The notes beneath the pieces are model-generated. The model saw only the letters and a program-made list of their open reading frames with translations. It did no database searches and was not told the DNA's origin. From JAPLDP01 sp964628285 (GTDB lineage: Bacteria > Bacteroidota > Bacteroidia > Bacteroidales > JAGONC01), in the NCBI GenBank assembly GCA_964628285.1, contig CAZVNP010000022.1, positions 1-48,911 of the forward strand: a DNA stretch of 48,911 nt. The letters run 5' to 3'. The translations under genes and the position numbers were made by a program. The stretch's first letter is position 1, and every line of letters starts with the position of its first letter. Below, piece by piece: positions 18,998 to 26,631 of the stretch.

Positions 18998-19251
18998 ACT
19001 TTTTACATTACAAATGTCCGAAAAAAGAAAATGTTTAACTGAAAGGTATTTTTTCATTTCCAAAATAATCAAGCAAGTCCTGCCAATCCATTCTTTTTCT
19101 TTTGCAAAAAACCACCATTCGTAATTATTCAATGAGGCTGATACCGCATTATTTGCAATAAATCATATGCCCTCATCCGCCTTTTGTGGAATTATGCAAT
19201 AGATAAGGCCCTCGTCGCATTAATCAATTATGTAAGAGCATGTTGTGAAAT
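18998..19251. other. Intergenic stretch without a gene
   Basis: AT-rich spacer between the remnant and the barrel-protein promoter. The minus-strand frame continuing from the remnant to 19132 is Trp/Lys-rich with no recognisable family. I see no hairpin or repeat here. Confidence 0.4.
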
Positions 19252-19259
19252 TAAATTTG
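19252..19259 (+). promoter_or_regulatory. Promoter -7 element for 19300 gene
   Basis: TAAATTTG matches TAnnTTTG exactly, 40 bases before the ATG. No clear -33 box. Confidence 0.45.
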
Positions 19260-19299
19260 CTTCGATAGTTTTCTTATTACTAACCAAAATTTCAAAGCC

Positions 19300-19998
19300 A
19301 TGAAAACACTTACACAAAAGGTCAATGAGAAAAAAGGTATCCGTATGATTCCTTTTCTTTTATCCGTATGGATATTGTTACACCTCACCACAGTCGGATC
19401 TGCCCAAATATTCGGCCCGCCTTCCTTTGAAGGAGCAGGCATCATTCCTTCGGGAAACGTGGAATTCACTGCTGATTATTCCTCTTATTCGTTTTTTTTT
19501 AATAATATCGGTATCACGGCAGGTATCCCGGTCAATAAGAATTTCGACATTAAGATCGGTTGGAACAAGTTTTATAACAAATATGAATTTTTTGATTACA
19601 ATCTTTTTACCATTTCACCCAAAATTACAACGACGAAAGGTATCGGATTTAAAATGCCTTTCAGTATCGTTTTAAACAAATTCAAATCAGATTATGAGGA
19701 AGAACTGATATCCATGTACATTTTAAATCCCAGCCTTCTTATTTCCGTTCCTGTTGCAAAATGGGCAGAAGTGACCGTATCACCCATGGGATCGTTATAT
19801 TTTTATAAGGGAGAAAAGCCCCTAGGACTTCTTGGACTTAACCTGGATTTGGGGTTCAGTTCCAACCTTGAGAGATGGGCTGTAAGGCCTGAAGCAGGCT
19901 TTGTATTTCATCCTTTGGAAGATGGATTCTGTTGGAATCTGGGAATCGGATTAACTTACCGGCTGGATGTCAGAAAAGCTGGCAAAACGCAACAATAA
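19300..19998 (+). CDS. Exported beta-barrel-like protein of unknown function
   Basis: A 232-residue protein with an N-terminal signal peptide ending near GSAQ (~residue 36). The remainder is a run of short amphipathic strands rich in Tyr, Phe, Asn and Gly (VEFTADYSSYSFFFNN, FDIKIGWNKFYNKY) ending in a Leu/Tyr-alternating strand, which suggests a small outer-membrane barrel. I do not recognise a family. It is a single-gene unit with its own promoter element upstream and a large inverted repeat downstream. An internal ATG at about residue 16 would still leave a signal peptide and is an alternative start. Confidence 0.7.
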   Translation: MKTLTQKVNEKKGIRMIPFLLSVWILLHLTTVGSAQIFGPPSFEGAGIIPSGNVEFTADYSSYSFFFNNIGITAGIPVNKNFDIKIGWNKFYNKYEFFDYNLFTISPKITTTKGIGFKMPFSIVLNKFKSDYEEELISMYILNPSLLISVPVAKWAEVTVSPMGSLYFYKGEKPLGLLGLNLDLGFSSNLERWAVRPEAGFVFHPLEDGFCWNLGIGLTYRLDVRKAGKTQQ

Positions 19999-20054
19999 CT
20001 CTGTGGGACAGAACCGGAATTGAATCATGTTTTTCATTTAGTAATCCATCTTAT

Positions 20055-20142
20055 AAAAAATTGAATATCCTGCACCTTTCAGGGAATTGTCAGGAAATAC
20101 CAATCAGACAGCAAAAAAGGTGCATGCGATATTCAATTTTTT
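20055..20142 (+). terminator. Large inverted repeat, probable terminator or structured element
   Basis: The left arm (20055-20079) starts AAAAAATTGAATATC and ends TGCACCTTT. The right arm (20116-20142) is its reverse complement: 15 paired bases, a 1x3 internal bulge, then 9 paired bases, with a 36-base loop between. The right arm runs out into eight Ts, so it can terminate the barrel-protein transcript. The loop is long for a plain terminator. Confidence 0.55.
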
Positions 20143-20149
20143 TTATCCG

Positions 20150-20157
20150 TAATTTTG
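20150..20157 (+). promoter_or_regulatory. Promoter -7 element for histidinol-phosphatase gene
   Basis: TAATTTTG is an exact TAnnTTTG match placed 18 bases before the ATG at 20176, immediately after the inverted repeat. Confidence 0.5.
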
Positions 20158-20175
20158 GCTGTCTATTTATAAAGA

Positions 20176-21027
20176 ATGATCTCTGAATATCCCTATAACT
20201 TCCACACCCACAGTACTTTTTGTGACGGCATCGAACCTCCCGAAAGTTATGTCACCGAGGCCATCCGACAGGGTTTCAAGGCCCTTGGCTTTTCGGGCCA
20301 TGCTCCTGTACCCTTTGATAATCAATACACAACGCCTCCGGGAAGACTCGACGAATATTGTGAGACCATCCGGAACCTGCAGGAACGTTACAGTGATAAA
20401 ATAATCATTTACCTGGCTCTTGAGGCCGATTACATCCCCGGCATCACATGGGATTTCGGTTATTTCACCGACCGTTGCCACCTTGATTATATCATCGGCT
20501 CCGTCCACCTGGTCACCGGCACCGAGCCGGACAAATACTGGATGATCGACGGTATCCTGCGCGAATCCTATGATGAAGGGCTGAAAGAATGCTTCGGTAA
20601 CGATATACGGAAAGCAGTCACAGCTTACTATGACCAGATTGCCGAGATGGTCACCACCCAGCGGCCTGCAATCGTTGGTCACTTCGATAAAATAAAAATG
20701 TGGAATCAGAACAGGTTTTTTTCGGGAAATGAGCCCTGGCACAGACAGTCGGTCACAAAGACATTGAAAACCATTAAAGACGGGGGTTGCATCGTTGAAG
20801 TCAATACCAGGGGATTATACAGGCACAGCACCGATGAGCCTTTCCCTGGAACAGACATCCTGAAAGAAATCCATCGGATGGGTATCCCCATAACATTGAA
20901 TTCAGATGCCCACAGTCCACAGGAGCTGTCCGGTAGTTTCAATGAAGCGTTGGATCTTTTGAGGAATATAGGCTTCGATCACCTGCTTGTTTTATATGAG
21001 GGCAAATGGAAGAAGCATTCCCTGTGA
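20176..21027 (+). CDS. Histidinol-phosphatase, PHP family
   Basis: A 283-residue PHP-domain phosphoesterase that would release phosphate from L-histidinol phosphate in histidine synthesis. Metal ligands appear in the family order: FHTHSTFCDG (His10, His12), GFSGHAP, the Glu in LALEADY, GSVH, VGHFD and the C-terminal NSDAH. This set and the length match HisK/HisJ of the PHP class rather than generic PHP phosphatases. No other his gene is in the window, so the pathway link rests on family resemblance alone. The gene is convergent with fabH, with only four bases between stops. Confidence 0.85.
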   Translation: MISEYPYNFHTHSTFCDGIEPPESYVTEAIRQGFKALGFSGHAPVPFDNQYTTPPGRLDEYCETIRNLQERYSDKIIIYLALEADYIPGITWDFGYFTDRCHLDYIIGSVHLVTGTEPDKYWMIDGILRESYDEGLKECFGNDIRKAVTAYYDQIAEMVTTQRPAIVGHFDKIKMWNQNRFFSGNEPWHRQSVTKTLKTIKDGGCIVEVNTRGLYRHSTDEPFPGTDILKEIHRMGIPITLNSDAHSPQELSGSFNEALDLLRNIGFDHLLVLYEGKWKKHSL

Positions 21028-21031
21028 CAGA

Positions 21032-22051
21032 TCAGAGGTTATCCTGGCTGCCGTTTCGGGTGTAAGCCCACTTTATATACATCGAACCCCAGGTGAAACC
21101 CCCGCCGAAAGTCGCCAGGATAAGATTATCGCCCTTTTTCAACCGGGTCTCCCATTCCGAAAGACATAAGGGAAGTGTTGCGGAGGTGGTATTGCCATAC
21201 CGGTCAATGTTGATCATGACCCGTTCAGGTTTGATGCCCATGCGGCTGGCAGTGGCCGTGATGATACGCATATTGGCCTGGTGCGGAACGAACCATGTAA
21301 CATCATCAGAGGATAAATGGTTTTTTTCCATGATCTCGACGGAGACATCGGCCATGTTGATGACGGCAAACTTGAAAACGGTCCTGCCCTCCTGATAAAC
21401 AAAATGTTCCTTTGCATCCACCGTCGCATGTGTAGGTGGTTTGACCGACCCCCCTGCCTTCTGGTGCAGGTAAAGCCATCCGGAGCCATCGGTATGGAGG
21501 ATGCTGTCCATTATCCCGACGTCCCCTTCCGCCGGCTCCAGCAGAACAGCCCCGGCACCATCACCAAACAACGGACAAGTGTTGCGATCCGTATAATCGG
21601 TAATGGCTGACATCTTATCGGTACCCACGACGATGACCTTCCTGTACTGACCCGATTCAATGAACCTGACCGCCGTCTCAAGACTAAACAGAAAACTGGA
21701 GCAGGCCGCATTAAGGTCATAACTGAATGCATTTTTGATCCCTGTCTGGTCGCAGATCAGGTTTGCCGTAGCAGGGAAAAGCATATCGGGCGTGACGGTG
21801 GCACAAATCAATAAATCGATCTCATCCGGCGAGGTGTGCGTCTTGCCTAAAAGCTCCCGAACGGCCATGGCCCCCATGTACGACGAGCCCTTCCCTGCTT
21901 CTTTTAGAATATGACGTTCCCTGATGCCAATGCGTTCCATGATCCACTCGTCCGACGTATCGACCATGCGACTCAGCTCATTATTGGTCAGGATATCATC
22001 CGGAACATAGGCTCCCACTCCGGTTATCGCCGCCCTGATATGATTCATCAT
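21032..22051 (-). CDS. fabH: Beta-ketoacyl-ACP synthase III
   Basis: A 339-residue thiolase-fold condensing enzyme that starts type II fatty-acid synthesis by joining acyl-CoA to malonyl-ACP. The catalytic triad is complete: Cys117 in LNAACSSF, His257 in VPHQAN and Asn287 in YGNTTSA. The N-terminus (ITGVGAYVPD...NNELSRMVDTSDEWI) is canonical. A second ATG at 22048 is equally usable as the start. It is the last gene of the yceD-rpmF-plsX-fabH unit and follows plsX by 24 bases. In many Bacteroidota this block goes on to efp and accB/accC; here it ends at a convergent gene. Confidence 0.96.
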   Translation of the reverse strand: MMNHIRAAITGVGAYVPDDILTNNELSRMVDTSDEWIMERIGIRERHILKEAGKGSSYMGAMAVRELLGKTHTSPDEIDLLICATVTPDMLFPATANLICDQTGIKNAFSYDLNAACSSFLFSLETAVRFIESGQYRKVIVVGTDKMSAITDYTDRNTCPLFGDGAGAVLLEPAEGDVGIMDSILHTDGSGWLYLHQKAGGSVKPPTHATVDAKEHFVYQEGRTVFKFAVINMADVSVEIMEKNHLSSDDVTWFVPHQANMRIITATASRMGIKPERVMINIDRYGNTTSATLPLCLSEWETRLKKGDNLILATFGGGFTWGSMYIKWAYTRNGSQDNL

Positions 22052-22075
22052 CTTTATTCAGTTAAGAAGTTCTGA

Positions 22076-23044
22076 TTAGAATTTGAAATGACTGATTTCG
22101 GAATAGTTATACAACGCATCCTTTATTTTACCTGCCAGTTTCACTTCGTACATCTCCCGTGCCAGCAAGATCATATTCTTGATGGCTGTGGCACTGGAAA
22201 TGCCATGGGCTACCACCACCGATGAATTGATACCCAGGATGGGCGTGCCGCCATAGTTCTCGTAATTGAACCTGCTGAAATAGTCATCGGATAACCCCCG
22301 TCTCAGAAAGATCTCGTACACCGACTCAATGAGCTTGATAATCACATTACCTGTGAAACCGTCGCAAACCATCACATCCGCTTTATTATTAAAAAGATCC
22401 CTTCCCTCTATATTGCCGATAAAATTAAAGTCTTTGGTGTTTTTCATCAGCTGGAAAACCGATTGGACGAGAATATTTCCTTTAAGGTCTTCTTCACCGA
22501 TATTGAGAAGACCTACTTTGGGTTCGATTATTTTATGTACCGATTCGGCATATATGGATCCCAATATAGCAAACTGGTACAGTACATCGGATTTGGAATC
22601 GGGGTTGGTACCGATATCGAGCAGTATGCCGACGCCGCCGTTTTCTTTGGGTACCAGGGCTGCCGTGCACGGCCTGATGATGCCATGGATGGTATTGACA
22701 CTGTAAATCGATCCAACCATCATGGCTCCGCTGCTGCCGGCTCCCGTGAAAGCATCGAGCTCATGGTTGCCGAGAAGACGGAAACCGACGGAGACGCTCG
22801 ACCGAGGTTTTTTGAAAAAAGCACGCGTCGGCGGTTCATCCATCCCTATGGTGTCGGGAGCATGGACAATTTCAAATCCACCAGCATCCGCCTGCAGCTT
22901 CCCCAGCCATTGCCTAATAATCCTTTCATCGCCAATCAGGGTAATCCTGTCGGATGAGGGTATCTCCTTTAGCGCAAGCAAAGCTCCACTGATTGTTGCT
23001 TCAGGAGCAAAATCTCCACCCATGACATCCAGGCCAATATTCAT
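22076..23044 (-). CDS. plsX: Phosphate acyltransferase PlsX
   Basis: A 322-residue soluble acyltransferase that turns acyl-ACP into acyl-phosphate, the donor for PlsY in phospholipid synthesis. The N-terminus IGLDVMGGDFAPEATI and the family segments ASSGAMMVG-like (GAGSSGAMM), DIGTNPDSK and VMVCDGFTGNVIIK are all present. Length is at the lower normal range (320-350). It lies 50 bases after rpmF and just before fabH, the standard lipid-precursor arrangement. Confidence 0.96.
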   Translation of the reverse strand: MNIGLDVMGGDFAPEATISGALLALKEIPSSDRITLIGDERIIRQWLGKLQADAGGFEIVHAPDTIGMDEPPTRAFFKKPRSSVSVGFRLLGNHELDAFTGAGSSGAMMVGSIYSVNTIHGIIRPCTAALVPKENGGVGILLDIGTNPDSKSDVLYQFAILGSIYAESVHKIIEPKVGLLNIGEEDLKGNILVQSVFQLMKNTKDFNFIGNIEGRDLFNNKADVMVCDGFTGNVIIKLIESVYEIFLRRGLSDDYFSRFNYENYGGTPILGINSSVVVAHGISSATAIKNMILLAREMYEVKLAGKIKDALYNYSEISHFKF

Positions 23045-23094
23045 CAGAACACCGAATTATAAGGTCATTGTTAACATGAGGAATGACACAGTCA

Positions 23095-23280
23095 TCACAC
23101 GGTCGTCTCTTTTTCAACCATAGGTTTTCCCCTGTAATAACCGCATTCCGGACACACCCGATGGTACTCCACTGGTGCACCGCAATTTGAGCAAAGAGCA
23201 TAGGTGGCTGTTTTGGCTTTATAATGTGTCCTTCTTTTATCCCTCCTGGTTTTGGAAATTTTATGCTTCGGATGTGCCAT
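23095..23280 (-). CDS. rpmF: Large ribosomal subunit protein bL32
   Basis: A 61-residue ribosomal protein with the typical start MAHPKHKISKTRRDKRR and a zinc ribbon of four cysteines (Cys30, Cys33, Cys43, Cys46), the C+ form of L32. It follows the DUF177 gene by 33 bases, the universal yceD-rpmF pairing. Confidence 0.97.
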   Translation of the reverse strand: MAHPKHKISKTRRDKRRTHYKAKTATYALCSNCGAPVEYHRVCPECGYYRGKPMVEKETTV

Positions 23281-23313
23281 GTTGTTATGATTTATTATTA
23301 ATAACAGGTCACT

Positions 23314-23844
23314 TTAATTTTTATCCAGATCATTTCTCAGATTGTTCAGCACCTCCCACCGGGGATCGGCCACGTCATGTCTTTGATATTCCTGCAACTT
23401 CCTGATGACATCCCTGTTGCAGGTGCTCTCACCGTGATCGTCATCAGGATGAACACGGCGGTAAGGTATAAGCAGATTGATGTATTCATAAATATAATGT
23501 CCCACATCAATCTGTTGCTCTGTGTAAGGAATGATCATGATCTCATCGGTTTCCTCATTGAAATCCTTTCCAAAGCGAATATAAAGCTTTTCCCTGCCCG
23601 CCACCGGCTGGTCATAATATTCAAGACACCGGTCACATATGACTTCCACCGTGCCGGCAATATCGAACGTCAGGGTTAACATCCCTTCCTGCTTGTCAAG
23701 GATAAGCCCGACGGTCAGATCACCCTTCCTGAGATCGGAATAATTATACCTTTCAAAGAACTCATCCCGTATGACTAGATTAAACCGATGTTCACCTGTT
23801 GCTAATCCGGTAAAAGGGATGCAAAACTGATCAAAATAATCCAT
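23314..23844 (-). CDS. yceD: DUF177 (YceD) family protein
   Basis: A protein of about 176 residues of the DUF177/YceD family, which is almost always next to rpmF and is linked to 23S rRNA/ribosome assembly. The family core is clear: ICDRCLEYYDQPV followed by a LYIRFG strand, then acidic stretches (EETDEIM) and the conserved NLLIPYRRVHPDD near the C-terminus. I use the ATG at 23844 (MDYFDQFCIPF); the frame extends to 23922, but that part overlaps the promoter at 23870-23901. First gene of its operon. Confidence 0.88.
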   Translation of the reverse strand: MDYFDQFCIPFTGLATGEHRFNLVIRDEFFERYNYSDLRKGDLTVGLILDKQEGMLTLTFDIAGTVEVICDRCLEYYDQPVAGREKLYIRFGKDFNEETDEIMIIPYTEQQIDVGHYIYEYINLLIPYRRVHPDDDHGESTCNRDVIRKLQEYQRHDVADPRWEVLNNLRNDLDKN

Positions 23845-23869
23845 ACCGGCCTCTGAAAAAAATGGAGTG

Positions 23870-23901
23870 CAAAAGTATAAATTCCTCGTGTGATTGACAA
23901 A
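23870..23901 (-). promoter_or_regulatory. Complete Bacteroidota promoter for yceD-rpmF-plsX-fabH
   Basis: On the minus strand TTTG (23901-23898) is followed by exactly 20 bases and then TACTTTTG (23877-23870), a full match to the TTTG-N19/20-TAnnTTTG consensus. The expected start of transcription is near 23863, about 19 bases before the yceD ATG. Confidence 0.75.
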
Positions 23902-24012
23902 TTTAATTGGTTTTTTATACACGGACCCCCGATGAAGGGATGAATTATATTATTTTGTAATGGTATATGGTTTGACCTTATTTTTTCCTATATTGCATAA
24001 ATTTTTGTAATA

Positions 24013-24339
24013 ATGAAAAGATTATTTTTAAGGCTCAAATGCCTGTTAGGTTCACGTCAAAATAAAGGGCGCGTCGTGTTCCTGGTAACCGGTGAACCCT
24101 CAAATTTTAATATCACATATAAGTGCAGTCGGGGAAAGACCTGTCAGGAGCCTGCCGCAAAAAAAGGATGGTCAACATCTTTCAGGGCATCCAAAGGTGA
24201 TTATGTATATTGTTCCGCTCAGGCCAATAAAAAAGCGGCGGATTTTAAAGTTGAGATTTTTTTCCGCGGCAACCTTTTCAAAACAGCCTATGGTAAAGGT
24301 GACTATGCCATCGCCACCTCTTCCGGGATCCTGCAATAG
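24013..24339 (+). CDS. Small hypothetical protein, MmpS-like beta fold
   Basis: A 108-residue protein with no clear signal peptide. The strand pattern (VVFLVTGEPSNFNITYK, then GWSTSFRASKGDYVYCSAQ, then KVEIFFRGNLFKTA, and a closing GDYAIATSSG) resembles the small all-beta MmpS-type or transport-accessory domains common as orphans in Bacteroidota. Three cysteines (two in KCSRGKTC, one in VYCSAQ) are unusual for the fold and could bind a metal or form a disulphide. The ATG at 24013 follows an AT-rich leader; the basic N-terminus (MKRLFLRLKCLLG) might be a short membrane anchor. Function unknown. Confidence 0.65.
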   Translation: MKRLFLRLKCLLGSRQNKGRVVFLVTGEPSNFNITYKCSRGKTCQEPAAKKGWSTSFRASKGDYVYCSAQANKKAADFKVEIFFRGNLFKTAYGKGDYAIATSSGILQ

Positions 24340-24391
24340 AACCTGACCCTGCCGCTCGTTCATCTCCCCGGATGAATGACTCATCATAAGC

Positions 24392-24416
24392 AAAAAGCCT
24401 CCTCCCGAAGGCTTTA
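24392..24416 (-). terminator. Intrinsic terminator after tRNA-Phe
   Basis: On the minus strand AAAGCCT, an eight-base loop and AGGCTTT run into TTT, six bases beyond the tRNA 3' end. A compact rho-independent terminator. Confidence 0.75.
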
Positions 24417-24421
24417 AGAGG

Positions 24422-24494
<73 letters not shown>

Positions 24495-24510
24495 CTCTGT
24501 AAAAGAGGGG

Positions 24511-24518
24511 CAAAGATA
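24511..24518 (-). promoter_or_regulatory. Promoter -7 element for tRNA-Phe
   Basis: The minus strand reads TATCTTTG, an exact TAnnTTTG match ending 17 bases before the tRNA 5' end. Confidence 0.6.
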
Positions 24519-24579
24519 AACAAGATTTTAATAAATTAAAATTCTTGGACAAAAACATTCATTTATCCTTTATGCATTG

Positions 24580-24587
24580 TATCTTTG
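24580..24587 (+). promoter_or_regulatory. Promoter -7 element for the coaX envelope cluster
   Basis: TATCTTTG, the same octamer as the divergent tRNA-Phe promoter, sits 25 bases before the coaX ATG. It is probably the main promoter for the plus-strand run to 33367. Confidence 0.6.
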
Positions 24588-24611
24588 CATTCTTTTTACA
24601 ACACCCAGTCA

Positions 24612-25340
24612 ATGAAGCTTGTCATCGATTACGGGAATTCCCGCGTCAAAACCGCCCTGTTTGATAATGATCTGTTGTTCGACATCAATGAAGAAGAAAC
24701 ACTTGATGCCGTAAGGCTTGAAAATTTTCTCATGGATAAACCGGCTGTGACGGCAGCCATTATCTCAGCCGTCAGAGATTACGATGAGTCCCTGAGAAAA
24801 TACCTCCGGAAACATTTTTATTTCATTGAACTTAACCCTCACACCCCCGTGCCCCTGTTAAATCGTTACCTCACTCCCGACTCCCTTGGCAACGACAGGC
24901 TGGCAGGTGCCGTTGCCGCCAATGCGATGTTTCCCAATCAGAATGTCCTGGTCATCGATGCTGGTACGTGCATCACATACAATTTCATCGATGACCACAA
25001 TACCTTTCTTGGCGGTGGTATCTCTCCGGGACTGACATTACGGCTGAAAGCCCTTTACACTTTTACGGATAAATTGCCGTTAATACCGTTAGATGAAATG
25101 GAACATCTCATCGGCCGGAGTACTGCAGAGTCAATTTTATCAGGCGTTATAAACGGCACCACGGCCGAAATTAACGGTATCATTGACAGTTATGGCGACC
25201 TGTACCCCGATGTTAAAGTTATTCTTACAGGCGGAAATGCAAAATATTTTGACAAAAAATTAAAAATTAACATATTTGTATACCCAAATCTGGTTTTATC
25301 GGGTTTGAACATAATCTTAAACCATAACCTTGAAGCATAA
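24612..25340 (+). CDS. coaX: Type III pantothenate kinase
   Basis: A 242-residue ASKHA-fold kinase catalysing the first step of coenzyme A synthesis, phosphorylation of pantothenate. The phosphate-1 motif IDYGNSRVK opens the protein, the NDRLAG motif and the phosphate-2 motif IDAGTCITYNF lie mid-protein, GGGISPGL follows, and the adenosine-type motif LTGGNAKYF is near the C-terminus. CoaX enzymes use a monovalent cation and resist feedback by CoA. The ATG at 24612 (MKLVIDYG) is chosen over an upstream TTG that lies inside the promoter. Its stop overlaps the start of the next gene. Confidence 0.95.
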   Translation: MKLVIDYGNSRVKTALFDNDLLFDINEEETLDAVRLENFLMDKPAVTAAIISAVRDYDESLRKYLRKHFYFIELNPHTPVPLLNRYLTPDSLGNDRLAGAVAANAMFPNQNVLVIDAGTCITYNFIDDHNTFLGGGISPGLTLRLKALYTFTDKLPLIPLDEMEHLIGRSTAESILSGVINGTTAEINGIIDSYGDLYPDVKVILTGGNAKYFDKKLKINIFVYPNLVLSGLNIILNHNLEA

Positions 25341-26613
25341 TCTGGCATATTGTTTATTCCTTCTGCCTGCTTTGTTATTTTATAATCCCGGAAAGTTGTC
25401 AGGACAGAATGATATCAATTCACCTTATTCCTACTTCGGTATCGGGACCATTTACAATAACCATGACGCTTTTAATATGTCGATGGGGGGATTGGGCATA
25501 GCTTTATCGGATCACTTTTATGTAAATAACGCCAATCCGGCTTCCTATCACGCCTTTGATACGACCTCCTTCGTCCTGGAAGGGGGATTCTTCGGTTCTT
25601 TTGTCACCTCCATGACCGAACTTCAAACGGTTAAAACAAATGACATCTCTCTTGGTTACCTTTTAATGGGATTTCCCGTGACTAAATGGTGGAAAACCAG
25701 CCTTGGATTAACGCCTTACAGCTATCTGGGATATTCGGCCTCTGATGTGAAAAACCTCGAGAACATAGGACGAACGTCGTTTGATTATACCGGTTCCGGT
25801 GGCTTAAACAAAGCTTACTGGGGTAATAGTCTGACTTTCTTTAAGAAATTTTCTGTCGGCATGAACGCTTCATTTCTGTTCGGCACCCTTAACTATGACA
25901 AGGTGGTCAGTTTCCCTGATTCCATTTATATGACTAACTTCCGGCTAAGAAACAGTGAACAGGTACAGGATTTTATTTTTGATTTCGGTGCACAATATAC
26001 AGCACGTATAAAAGATATATTCCTCACTGCCGGCCTTGTTTATAATGCCACCACGAAACTCAATGCCAAACGCGATCTTTTAGAGACGACCTTCTTCCCG
26101 GGTAACGACCAGGTTGAATACGTGAAGGATACCATTGTTTACCAACCCGGTGAAAAAGGGACTATCACATACCCATTCAGCCTTGGAGGTGGTATTGTTG
26201 TGCAGGACTCATCCCGATGGATGGCAGGAGCTGAGTTCTTCTGGCAGAATTGGAAAGATTATTCCTCCTTTGGACTCCCAGATTCACTGGCCAATACCAT
26301 GAGATTTTCCATAGGAGGACAGTATAAACCACTGGCAGAAGGAATGTCAAAATATTGGCAAAGAATTTACTACCGGGTTGGATTTCATTATGAACAGACA
26401 TACCTGAAACTAAGAAATAACCAAATCAATGAATTTGGCGTTTCTTTTGGTGTCGGATTGCCTCTGAAAGGACTGACCTCAACCGTCAACCTCGGACTTG
26501 AAATCGGACAGAGCGGAACCAAAAACAATGGATTGATCAAAGAGAATTTTTTTCGCTTTACCGTCGGAGTCGCTATGTATGAACGATGGTTTATAAAAAG
26601 AAAGTTTTATTAA
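25330..26613 (+). CDS. Outer-membrane beta-barrel protein, FadL/PorV-like
   Basis: A ~427-residue exported protein. A signal peptide (LAYCLFLLPALLF...LSGQ) precedes NDINSPYSYFGIGTIY and a run of amphipathic strands ending ...RWFIKRKFY, typical of Bacteroidota transport-type outer-membrane proteins. The segment MSMGGLGIALSD and the following NPASY (PxSY) are family hallmarks seen in FadL/PorV-like barrels. No ATG lies between the preceding in-frame stop (25318-25320) and the signal sequence, so translation must start at the TTG at 25330, inside the last codons of coaX. Cargo unknown. Confidence 0.8.
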   Translation: MKHNLAYCLFLLPALLFYNPGKLSGQNDINSPYSYFGIGTIYNNHDAFNMSMGGLGIALSDHFYVNNANPASYHAFDTTSFVLEGGFFGSFVTSMTELQTVKTNDISLGYLLMGFPVTKWWKTSLGLTPYSYLGYSASDVKNLENIGRTSFDYTGSGGLNKAYWGNSLTFFKKFSVGMNASFLFGTLNYDKVVSFPDSIYMTNFRLRNSEQVQDFIFDFGAQYTARIKDIFLTAGLVYNATTKLNAKRDLLETTFFPGNDQVEYVKDTIVYQPGEKGTITYPFSLGGGIVVQDSSRWMAGAEFFWQNWKDYSSFGLPDSLANTMRFSIGGQYKPLAEGMSKYWQRIYYRVGFHYEQTYLKLRNNQINEFGVSFGVGLPLKGLTSTVNLGLEIGQSGTKNNGLIKENFFRFTVGVAMYERWFIKRKFY

Positions 26614-26631
26614 ACTCAAACTGACTGAAAG

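Noticed and set aside
20167..20742. 191-residue minus-strand frame opposite the histidinol-phosphatase gene
   Set aside because: It is a shadow of a PHP enzyme with all metal motifs present on the plus strand.
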